From Rickettsiales bacterium (GTDB lineage Bacteria > Pseudomonadota > Alphaproteobacteria > TMED109): DNA of 5,167 bases. The DNA is taken from the NCBI GenBank assembly GCA_002720125.1, contig PBGQ01000020.1:27163-32329 (forward strand). Direction: 5' to 3'. The position numbers and the translations under genes were made by a program. Of the stretch, positions 1-5,167 are shown one piece after another. Each line of letters opens with the position of its first letter. Within the stretch, counting starts at the first letter, position 1. The notes beneath the pieces were generated by a model. That model was not told where the DNA came from and made no database searches. It was given only the letters and a program-made list of their open reading frames with translations.

Positions 1-56
1 TGAGCCATGTTGCCAGCATATGTAGCACCTACAGATATATTTGATATACTCGACAT
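1..56 (-). CDS. N-terminal fragment of an unidentified protein (possibly flagellin-like)
   Basis: Reading leftwards from an ATG at 56-54, an open frame runs off the window edge after 18 full codons (MSSISNISVGATYAGNMA). Start support is good: AAAAGGA (complement of 63-69) lies 6 bases upstream of the ATG, and the gene is divergent from the rfb operon. The visible residues are small and uncharged, with no basic n-region, so this is not a classical Sec signal peptide. The spacing of Asn, Val, Ala and Asn-Met loosely recalls flagellin N-termini, which start with an INTN-like stretch followed by small residues. That is weak evidence from only 18 residues, and many other proteins could begin this way. 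The call as a real gene start is moderately sure; the identity is unknown. Confidence 0.5.
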   Translation of the reverse strand, partial: MSSISNISVGATYAGNMA

Positions 57-139
57 ATTTTTTCCTTTTAAAGTTATTGAATGATACTTTTTAAAACGAC
101 CATTAAAAAAAATATTTAGTAAAAAAAATTAATTAAAAA

Positions 140-155
140 GGGCATGTGTATTGCA
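140..155 (+). promoter_or_regulatory. Possible sigma-54-type promoter upstream of rfbF
   Basis: The sequence GGGCATGTGTATTGCA matches the sigma-54 consensus TGGCACG-N4-TTGCW at most positions. It keeps the near-invariant GG (141-142) and GC (153-154) separated by exactly 10 bases. Transcription would be expected to start about 12 bases past the GC, near 166, just before the rfbF Shine-Dalgarno sequence at 167-172. That leaves a leader of only about 13 bases, which is unusually short and counts against the call. No enhancer site for a sigma-54 activator is recognised. The match is seen directly; its function is inference. Confidence 0.25.
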
Positions 156-166
156 TATTAATTTTG

Positions 167-172
167 AAGGAG
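167..172 (+). promoter_or_regulatory. Shine-Dalgarno site of rfbF, fixing its start at 179
   Basis: AAGGAG is a perfect Shine-Dalgarno core placed 6 bases before the ATG at 179. It lies inside the longer open frame that begins with GTG at 146, so it argues for the internal ATG as the true start. The 11 extra residues of the longer version would also precede the conserved N-terminal nucleotide-binding motif without a family counterpart. Confidence 0.85.
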
Positions 173-178
173 ATATTA

Positions 179-985
179 ATGAAAGTTGTCTTGTTAGCGG
201 GTGGTTTTGGCTCCAGACTCGCAGAAGAAACTAGTATAAAGCCAAAGCCAATGGTGGAAATAGGTAATCGACCAATTATTGAACATATTATGAATTGGTA
301 TATGAAATTTGGATATTCTGAATTTATAATATGTTTAGGGTATAAAGGATCTGATATAATTAATTATTTTAGAGATTATCAATTAAAAAACTCTACAATA
401 GTTATTGACTCAAATGGAAGATTAGAGACTATAGAAAAACAAAACCAGCCCTGGAAAATAATTTTAGCTCAAACAGGTATTGATACGCAAACAGCAGGAA
501 GAATTAAAAAAATTAGAAAATTTCTTAATCCCAATGAACATTTTTTCATGACGTATGGAGATGGATTAAGCAATGTAGATTTAGATAAGCTGTATAAATT
601 TCATAAAAAAAATAAAAAACTTGCTACTCTCACAGCAGTAAGACCTTTAGCCAGATTTGGTGCACTTGATCTTTCAGATAATGGAACAGTAAATGATTTT
701 ATAGAAAAACCCAAAAATGAAAGTAGTTGGATAAATGGAGGTTTTTTTGTGCTTTCTGAAAAAGTAATTGATTATATAGAATCCTATGACGAACCATGGG
801 AAAATGGTCCTATTAATAGGTTAGTAATGGACTCACAATTAATGGCATATAAACATGATGGCTTTTGGCAACCAATGGACACATTAAGAGAAAAAAATAT
901 TTTATGCGATTTATGGGAGAAAGATAAAGCACCATGGAAAGTAAAAACCAATAAAAAAATAATTTCTCTTAAACAAGCAATTTAA
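179..985 (+). CDS. rfbF: Glucose-1-phosphate cytidylyltransferase
   Basis: Makes CDP-glucose from CTP and alpha-D-glucose 1-phosphate in the cytoplasm, the first committed step toward CDP-6-deoxy and 3,6-dideoxyhexoses. The 268-residue product is close to the family length of about 257. It carries the nucleotidyltransferase signature LAGGFGSR at residues 6-13, and KPKPMVEIG at 21-29, which contains the conserved Lys and is nearly identical to Salmonella RfbF as I recall it. YGDG at 126-129 holds the metal-binding Asp128, EKPK is at 176-179, INGGFFV at 185-191, and FWQPMDT at 229-235 holds the second acidic metal ligand, Asp234. The family-typical LWEKDKAPWK lies at 245-254. The tail of about 14 residues beyond it is slightly longer than usual. 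The start is set by the perfect ribosome binding site; an upstream in-frame GTG at 146 is rejected. It is the first gene of the operon, ending 5 bases before rfbG. Confidence 0.96.
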   Translation: MKVVLLAGGFGSRLAEETSIKPKPMVEIGNRPIIEHIMNWYMKFGYSEFIICLGYKGSDIINYFRDYQLKNSTIVIDSNGRLETIEKQNQPWKIILAQTGIDTQTAGRIKKIRKFLNPNEHFFMTYGDGLSNVDLDKLYKFHKKNKKLATLTAVRPLARFGALDLSDNGTVNDFIEKPKNESSWINGGFFVLSEKVIDYIESYDEPWENGPINRLVMDSQLMAYKHDGFWQPMDTLREKNILCDLWEKDKAPWKVKTNKKIISLKQAI

Positions 986-990
986 TAATT

Positions 991-2079
991 ATGAGAGAAT
1001 ATAAAAATAAAAAAATTTTGATTACTGGTAATACAGGTTTTAAAGGTACTTGGTTAACGTTAACTCTAAAACTATTAGGGGCAAATATTGTAGGTTATTC
1101 TGATAAAAGACCAAAAAAAAAATCAGTAATAAGCACTCCTTGGCTAAAAGAAAATATAAATCAATATTACGGAAAAGTTGAAAATTTTAAACTTTTAAGG
1201 AAAGTTATACATGAAGAAAAGCCTGATCTTATATTTCATCTTGCAGCCCAACCTTTAGTAATAAAAAGTTATAAACATCCATTACAAACATTTCAGTCTA
1301 ATATTTTGGGAACAACTAATCTTTTAGAGTCAATTAGAATAGAAAATATTAATATTCCTTGTTTAGTAATAACAACTGATAAAGTTTATCAAGTTAAAGG
1401 TAAAAATAAATATAAAGAAAGTGACATCTTAGAGGGCATAGATCCTTATAGCACCTCAAAAGTTTGTACTGAGCATATTTCAAAATGTTATTCTAGATTA
1501 GGATTAAAAATTATAACAGCTAGAGCTGGCAATGTTATTGGTGGAGGAGACTGGGCTAAAAATAGAATTATACCTGATATAATAAATTCATATATTATGA
1601 AGAAACCTATAAAACTTCGTAATCCATCATATACAAGACCTTGGCTTTATATACTTGACGTAATTGAAGGATACTTAATTTTAGGAAAAGCTTTGTTAAA
1701 AATAAAAAAAGGTAATTACTTTGATACTTTTAATTTGGCGCCTAGTAGTAATAAGGTATACGATGTTTTAGCTTTGACTAAAGTTGTATTAAAAAAACTA
1801 AATTTTGAAAAGTTTGAATTTGACTCTTCTCTTAATAATAAAGAAAATCAATTTCTTTCATTAAGTGCATGTAAAATAAAAAAGCATTTAGGATGGAAGT
1901 CTAAAACGTCATTTAAAAATTTAATCCATTTCACAGTAAAATGGTATTTGGCTAATCTAAAAAATAATAATTTAACATATACTGAAAATCATATTTGTTC
2001 CTATTTTAATATTGCTAAAGGAAAAAAATTGATAAAGTTTGAAATACCCTCAAAAATAAAAGAGAAGAAATATGCCTAA
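991..2079 (+). CDS. rfbG: CDP-glucose 4,6-dehydratase
   Basis: Converts CDP-glucose to CDP-4-keto-6-deoxy-D-glucose using tightly bound NAD+, the second step of the pathway. The 362-residue protein is an extended short-chain dehydrogenase/reductase. The NAD-binding GxxGxxG is TGNTGFKG at residues 12-19, followed by HLAAQ at 83-87. The catalytic TTDKVY at 128-133 supplies Thr129, Asp130 and Lys131, and the YxxxK pair is Tyr153/Lys157. ARAGNVIGGGDWAKNRIIPD (178-197) and RPWLYILDVIEGYL (216-229) are characteristic of this dehydratase. The last 30 or so residues are a lysine-rich tail with little obvious family similarity. No clear Shine-Dalgarno precedes the ATG, so translational coupling to rfbF is likely. 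It overlaps rfbH by 8 bases. A ten-A tract occurs at codons 41-44. Confidence 0.96.
   Translation: MREYKNKKILITGNTGFKGTWLTLTLKLLGANIVGYSDKRPKKKSVISTPWLKENINQYYGKVENFKLLRKVIHEEKPDLIFHLAAQPLVIKSYKHPLQTFQSNILGTTNLLESIRIENINIPCLVITTDKVYQVKGKNKYKESDILEGIDPYSTSKVCTEHISKCYSRLGLKIITARAGNVIGGGDWAKNRIIPDIINSYIMKKPIKLRNPSYTRPWLYILDVIEGYLILGKALLKIKKGNYFDTFNLAPSSNKVYDVLALTKVVLKKLNFEKFEFDSSLNNKENQFLSLSACKIKKHLGWKSKTSFKNLIHFTVKWYLANLKNNNLTYTENHICSYFNIAKGKKLIKFEIPSKIKEKKYA
1113..1122 (+). repeat. Ten-A homopolymer inside rfbG
   Basis: An uninterrupted run of ten A spans the third base of Pro41 and the codons of Lys42-Lys44. It lies early in the gene, so a one-base slip would destroy the enzyme and possibly lower expression of the coupled rfbH. 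The run is seen directly; any slippage or phase variation is inference. Confidence 0.85.
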
Positions 2080-3415
2080 TCCAAATAATAAATTAAATGA
2101 AAAAGAATTATTAAGAGAAAAAATACTTGATTTAACCAAAACATATGTAAAGAAATTTGGAAACAATCTTAAAAAATCTAAAAATATCAATGTAACGGGA
2201 AAAGTAATTGATCATGAGGAGGTATGCAATATAGTTGATTCAGGCTTAGATATGTGGCTTACGGCTGGAAGATTTAATAATGAATTTGAAAGAAAGTTAA
2301 AAAGATTTATTGGTGTCAAATATCTATTAACCTGTAATTCTGGTTCTTCTGCAAACCTTATTGCTTTGTCTGCGTTGTGTAGTCAATCATTAATGGGAAA
2401 TAACTATATAAAAAGAGGTTCAGAAGTAATTACTTGTGCTGTTGGTTTTCCTACAACTATTAATCCTATTCTCGTTAATGGACTAATACCTGTTTTTGTT
2501 GATTGCGAATTAAGTACTTATAATATAGATGAGAAAAAAATTGAGGAATCCATTAATCACAAGACCAGAGCGATTATGATAGCCCACACACTTGGAAACC
2601 CCTTTGCATTAGAAAAAATTAAAAAAATATGTGAAAAATATAATCTTTTTTTAGTAGAGGATTGCTGTGACGCATTAGGTTCTAAATATTTAAATCAACA
2701 TGTAGGAACATTTGGAGATATTGGAACATTATCATTTTATCCCGCACATCATATCACCATGGGTGAAGGAGGAGCAATTTTTACCAATTCATCTAGGGTA
2801 AAAAGAGCTATGGAATCAATAAGAGACTGGGGAAGAGACTGTTGGTGCGAAACAGGATGCGATAATACTTGTAAGAAAAGATTCCAATGGAAATTTGATA
2901 AATTACCTTACGGTTATGATCATAAGTATATTTATTCTTCTTTGGGCTACAACCTTAAAGTCACTGATATGCAAGCTGCAGTTGGTTTAGCTCAACTTAA
3001 AAAGCTAGATTTCTTTGTAAAAAAAAGAAAAGAAAATTTTAGTTATTTATCTAAACTACTTGAACCCTTAAGTAAAATCTTTATTTTACCTTCAGCTGCT
3101 AAATATTCTGATCCATCTTGGTTTGGTTTTCCATTAATGATTAAAAATAATTGTATAAGTAGGAACTCATTGATTAATTATTTAGAAAACAATAACATTA
3201 AGACTAGATTACTATTTGCTGGTAACATTATTAAGCAACCCTATATGCATTTTGAGAAATTCAAAAAAGTTGGAGATCTTAAAAATGCTAATTTAGTTAT
3301 GAATAACGCTTTTTGGGTTGGTATTTATCCTGGTATATCAAAAAAAGAACTTTCTCGGGTATCAGAAATTATTCATTTTTACGTAAATAATATAGATAAA
3401 AATAAAATTGCCTAA
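2072..3415 (+). CDS. rfbH: CDP-4-keto-6-deoxy-D-glucose 3-dehydrase (E1, PMP/[2Fe-2S] enzyme)
   Basis: Removes the C3 hydroxyl of CDP-4-keto-6-deoxyglucose through a pyridoxamine-phosphate adduct. The product is then reduced by a partner reductase (E3). The 447-residue protein belongs to the DegT/DnrJ/EryC1/StrS aminotransferase fold. Cofactor-binding motifs are NSGSSANL at 89-96 and VEDCCDALGS at 195-204. In SFYPAHHITMGEGG (221-234), His226 sits where aminotransferases have the Schiff-base lysine, the hallmark of E1-type dehydrases. Cys257, Cys259, Cys263 and Cys267 in RDCWCETGCDNTC match the iron-sulphur cysteine region of the family. YGYDHKYIYSSLGYNLKVTDMQAA (split around residues 280-303) and RLLFAGNIIKQPY (379-391) are typical. 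All expected key residues are present. It starts within the end of rfbG, with a modest AGAGAAG at 2061-2067 before the ATG. The usual E3 gene is not beside it. Confidence 0.95.
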   Translation: MPNPNNKLNEKELLREKILDLTKTYVKKFGNNLKKSKNINVTGKVIDHEEVCNIVDSGLDMWLTAGRFNNEFERKLKRFIGVKYLLTCNSGSSANLIALSALCSQSLMGNNYIKRGSEVITCAVGFPTTINPILVNGLIPVFVDCELSTYNIDEKKIEESINHKTRAIMIAHTLGNPFALEKIKKICEKYNLFLVEDCCDALGSKYLNQHVGTFGDIGTLSFYPAHHITMGEGGAIFTNSSRVKRAMESIRDWGRDCWCETGCDNTCKKRFQWKFDKLPYGYDHKYIYSSLGYNLKVTDMQAAVGLAQLKKLDFFVKKRKENFSYLSKLLEPLSKIFILPSAAKYSDPSWFGFPLMIKNNCISRNSLINYLENNNIKTRLLFAGNIIKQPYMHFEKFKKVGDLKNANLVMNNAFWVGIYPGISKKELSRVSEIIHFYVNNIDKNKIA

Positions 3416-3456
3416 ATTAAATACTTATAATAAGCAGACCTTATTTTTTATTTGAA
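3416..3456. other. Convergent spacer between rfbH and the HAD phosphatase gene
   Basis: These 41 bases lie between the stop codon of rfbH and the stop codon of the oppositely directed HAD gene, so both operons end here. Beyond the hairpin listed separately, no gene, repeat or RNA is visible. The complement lacks a T-run after the hairpin, so I see no clear terminator for the minus-strand operon. Confidence 0.7.
3429..3449 (+). terminator. Weak intrinsic terminator after rfbH
   Basis: AATAAG (3429-3434), a CAGAC loop and CTTATT (3440-3445) form a perfect six-pair stem, followed directly by TTTT at 3446-3449. The stem overlaps the T-run, so up to six Ts sit in its 3' side and tail. Only one G-C pair is present, so the hairpin is weak, but its position 13 bases after the rfbH stop fits termination. 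An upstream CTTAT at 3424-3428 could compete for the AATAAG arm, though that pairing leaves only a one-base loop and is unlikely. Confidence 0.45.
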
Positions 3457-4110
3457 CTAAACACCCAAGAATTTTAGAATATCTCTTAAATCATCTGTTA
3501 CTAGGTCGGCTTTCATATCATGAATATTCTCTTGGCTATATCCATATGACATAAGAATTAATTTTGAATCATTTTCCTTGGCACAAATAGCATCGTTTAT
3601 ACTATCTCCAACAAAGGTACATTGATAGTTAATTAAATTTATTTTTTTAATTGTTTCTGTCAAATGCTTAGGATTAGGCTTCTTAAAAGCAAAAGTATCT
3701 CCTCCTGATATTGCAGAAAAATACTTTTTAATATCAAAATGGTCTAGAATTTTATGGATAAAAAACTCTGTCTTGTTTGATACTATAATTAGCTTAAAGT
3801 TATTTTTATGTAGCTTTTTAAGAACATAAGCTACATGTTCATAGAGCTTAGAATTTTTAAGAAAACATGTTTTGTATATTTCTATAAATCTCATCAATAA
3901 ATTATTATTATTATTTTTATATTTTAAATTATTTAATTTAAATGCCTTTTGAATCATAACTAATGCACCATTACCAACTAAGTCGTTGATATCACTTTTA
4001 TTAACTTTACTCATGTTTAGTTCATCTAGTAGCGTATTTAGTGATAGTAAAAGATCGTCTGCACTATCTAACAAGGTCCCATCTAAATCAAATGCAACTA
4101 CCTTTTCCAT
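3457..4110 (-). CDS. HAD-superfamily phosphatase, phosphoglycolate-phosphatase (Gph)-like
   Basis: A 217-residue cytoplasmic hydrolase expected to remove phosphate from a small metabolite through a phospho-aspartate. All four HAD motifs are intact: DLDGT at residues 8-12 (nucleophile Asp8, acid/base Asp10), Ser111-Asn112 in VSNK, Lys144 in FKKPNP, and GDSINDA at 168-174 with Asp169 and Asp173. Residues 15-90 form the helical C1-type cap typical of Gph, and the late LMSYGYS stretch also fits Gph. Length is close to Gph (about 224). A longer frame starts at 4161, but the ATG at 4110 is preferred because it has a strong Shine-Dalgarno sequence and puts the DxD motif at the usual distance from Met1. 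The start lies 23 bases inside the SDR gene. Five Asn at 66-70 come from an AAT repeat. The true substrate could be phosphoglycolate or a sugar phosphate; context favours the latter only weakly. Confidence 0.88.
   Translation of the reverse strand: MEKVVAFDLDGTLLDSADDLLLSLNTLLDELNMSKVNKSDINDLVGNGALVMIQKAFKLNNLKYKNNNNNLLMRFIEIYKTCFLKNSKLYEHVAYVLKKLHKNNFKLIIVSNKTEFFIHKILDHFDIKKYFSAISGGDTFAFKKPNPKHLTETIKKINLINYQCTFVGDSINDAICAKENDSKLILMSYGYSQENIHDMKADLVTDDLRDILKFLGV
3901..3915. repeat. Five-copy ATT trinucleotide repeat within the HAD gene
   Basis: Five uninterrupted ATT units on the plus strand read as five AAT codons on the minus strand, encoding Asn66-Asn70 in the cap domain of the phosphatase. 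Copy-number change would lengthen or shorten the Asn run without shifting the frame. In a genome this AT-rich, chance is a sufficient explanation. Confidence 0.8.
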
Positions 4111-5128
4111 TAATACCTTCCTTTTGTAATATAGAATAAATTCCATATTTAATTTGGTCATCCAACGTTACTAATTGACTATAACCTAATTCTTTTGATT
4201 TATTTAAGTTTGGTATGTAATTCTCTTTATCTATATTCTTTCCTCTATAAACTTTTACAACAGGTAAATTATCAACCTTAAGATTAGCAATTCTTTTAGC
4301 CAGGTCAAACAATGTTATGTTTTCTTCTGAACCAGAGTTAATTATTAATGTTTTATTTAATGGCAAACTCAAAAGAATCCAATTACATAAGTCCAATGGA
4401 TGCATATAATTTCTCTTGCTTTTACCAAATGATTTCATAGATATATTTTTGTCATAAACTCTATTTTTAATAAAATTATCGAAGGCAAAATGGCTTGTTT
4501 TACCTTCAGATATAACTCCAAAGGAAAAGCCTCTTAATATTAAGAGATTATTTTTATTTTTTTTAGCCCAATTACAAAGCATATTTTCTGCAGCCATTTT
4601 TAATATACCATAAGTTGATTTAGTATCAGAGACATCTAAACTACTTTTATCATTCTCTTCCCACCCTCTACTATCTAAACAATGCTTTCCATATACAGCT
4701 CCAGATGAGAGAAAGACTATATTCTTAATTTTAAATATCTCAGCATTATTTATTACATTTAATGTTCCATTAAATATAGTATTAGCCACTTTATACTTAT
4801 CTGCGTTTCCTTCTTTTGAAGAATCTGCTGCAAAATGAAAAATAACATCAAATTTATTACTAATCTTAAAAGTGCTTATATCTCCAATATGGAAGTTAAT
4901 ATTTAAAAAGTTATATTCATCAGAAGTTTTTTTTATATTTATTTTTTTTCTTGTTAGTAGAGTAAGAGAAATATTTATTTTATTTTTAAATGCAATGTGA
5001 TTCAGAGCTTTTAGCATCCACTTTCCAAGAAAGCCGGTTCCACCTGTAAAAAAAATATTAAAATTATTAAGATTTTTATATTGTTTAGCTCTAAAAACTT
5101 GTTCTAGTAAATCATATTCAGTATTCAT
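4088..5128 (-). CDS. NAD-dependent epimerase/dehydratase (extended SDR) of a nucleotide-sugar pathway
   Basis: A 346-residue extended short-chain dehydrogenase/reductase. After a helical lead of about 22 residues comes TGGTGFLG at 28-35, the NAD(P)-binding GxxGxxG, then FHFAADSS at 97-104. SSGAVYG at 141-147 supplies the catalytic Ser region, and YGILK at 173-177 supplies the Tyr173/Lys177 pair. FAFDNFI (214-220), KSKRNYMHPLDLCNWIL (236-252) and NSGSEENITLFDLAKRIA (264-281) match a family of SDRs common in O-antigen and surface-sugar clusters, usually annotated as NAD-dependent epimerase/dehydratase. The substrate is not evident. It could act as a 4,6-dehydratase, epimerase or 4-ketoreductase. 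Abequose and paratose synthases are distant relatives, but their particular features are not clear here. Met1 is kept because homologues have a similar lead before the Rossmann fold; no strong ribosome binding site is visible before it. It forms an operon with the HAD gene. Confidence 0.9.
   Translation of the reverse strand: MNTEYDLLEQVFRAKQYKNLNNFNIFFTGGTGFLGKWMLKALNHIAFKNKINISLTLLTRKKINIKKTSDEYNFLNINFHIGDISTFKISNKFDVIFHFAADSSKEGNADKYKVANTIFNGTLNVINNAEIFKIKNIVFLSSGAVYGKHCLDSRGWEENDKSSLDVSDTKSTYGILKMAAENMLCNWAKKNKNNLLILRGFSFGVISEGKTSHFAFDNFIKNRVYDKNISMKSFGKSKRNYMHPLDLCNWILLSLPLNKTLIINSGSEENITLFDLAKRIANLKVDNLPVVKVYRGKNIDKENYIPNLNKSKELGYSQLVTLDDQIKYGIYSILQKEGINGKGSCI
4116..4125 (-). promoter_or_regulatory. 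Shine-Dalgarno site of the HAD gene inside the SDR gene
   Basis: On the minus strand the sequence AAAGGAAGGT (complement of 4116-4125) precedes the ATG at 4110 by 5 bases. It offers two overlapping ribosome-binding cores, AAGGA and GAAGG. It lies within the last codons of the SDR gene and identifies 4110 rather than 4161 as the start of the phosphatase. The layout implies that the two genes share an mRNA and are translationally coupled. Confidence 0.75.
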
Positions 5129-5167
5129 ATTATTAAAAATAAGTTTTTTTTAAAATTGTTCCATAGT

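Larger units (their letters stand above)
57..178. promoter_or_regulatory. Divergent intergenic region with promoters for both flanking genes
   Basis: This 122-base spacer separates the left-edge minus-strand gene from rfbF, so it must hold at least one promoter in each direction. It is extremely AT-rich, with two eight-A runs at 105-112 and 121-128. Sigma-70 boxes cannot be chosen reliably in such sequence. On the minus strand, TATCAT (complement of 83-88) matches five of six bases of a -10 box, but no convincing -35 box sits at the right distance. On the plus strand, TTGAAT at 77-82 could be a -35 box, but only poor -10 matches follow. A sigma-54-like element and the rfbF ribosome binding site are listed separately. 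Confidence 0.5.

Noticed and set aside
144..161. Five-codon minicistron (MCIAY) ahead of rfbF, as a leader peptide
   Set aside because: Its only purine-rich stretch abuts the ATG, too close to act as a ribosome binding site, and no attenuator-like hairpins follow.
146..178. GTG start for rfbF adding 11 residues
   Set aside because: The added residues encode no family motif, and a perfect AAGGAG lies 6 bases before the ATG at 179, which gives the standard N-terminus.
3424..3434. Perfect inverted repeat CTTATAATAAG as an operator or alternative hairpin
   Set aside because: The single-base loop cannot form a hairpin, and an 11-base AT-rich palindrome is expected by chance here.
4111..4161. Longer N-terminus for the HAD phosphatase
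   Set aside because: It lies wholly within the SDR gene, has no family counterpart, and the ATG at 4110 has a strong Shine-Dalgarno sequence.
5150..5167. Possible last codons (TMEQF-stop) of an upstream minus-strand gene
   Set aside because: A stop 21 bases before the SDR start would suit an operon, but six codons at the window edge cannot be distinguished from chance.
1..5167. CRISPR arrays, tRNA or rRNA genes, insertion sequences and transposon ends
   Set aside because: No spaced direct repeats, cloverleaf-like sequence, transposase motif or terminal inverted repeats were seen on either strand.

Overview
The window is very AT-rich (low GC, judged by eye) and tightly packed, with no gene-free stretch longer than about 120 bases. 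It holds five complete protein genes and the start of a sixth. The proteins are lysine-, isoleucine- and asparagine-rich, as expected in a low-GC bacterium. The nucleotide-sugar genes are of the kind found in Gram-negative O-antigen, capsule or flagellin-glycosylation loci. The sequence does not allow a species to be named; a streamlined aquatic proteobacterium or another low-GC Gram-negative is a guess.

Layout: at the left edge, bases 1-56 (minus strand) are the first 18 codons of a gene that leaves the window. A 122-base divergent intergenic region follows. Then comes a plus-strand operon of three genes, 179-3415: rfbF (glucose-1-phosphate cytidylyltransferase), rfbG (CDP-glucose 4,6-dehydratase) and rfbH (PMP/iron-sulphur 3-dehydratase, E1). 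rfbF and rfbG are 5 bases apart, and rfbG and rfbH overlap by 8 bases. A 41-base convergent spacer holds a small hairpin with a T-run. On the minus strand, reading leftwards from 5128, an extended-SDR nucleotide-sugar dehydratase/epimerase gene is followed by a HAD phosphatase gene whose start lies 23 bases inside the SDR gene.

The three rfb enzymes are the classical early steps toward CDP-3,6-dideoxyhexoses: glucose-1-P to CDP-glucose, then CDP-4-keto-6-deoxyglucose, then the C3-deoxygenation intermediate. The usual partner of RfbH, the flavin/iron-sulphur reductase E3 (DdhD/AscD/RfbI), is not in the window, nor is a clearly recognisable final 4-ketoreductase. The SDR on the opposite strand is a possible sugar-tailoring enzyme, but its substrate cannot be assigned.

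I see no undescribed system here. The points most worth checking are the missing E3 partner, a sigma-54-like GG-N10-GC element just upstream of rfbF, a ten-A tract inside rfbG, and a divergent partial gene whose N-terminus loosely resembles a flagellin.
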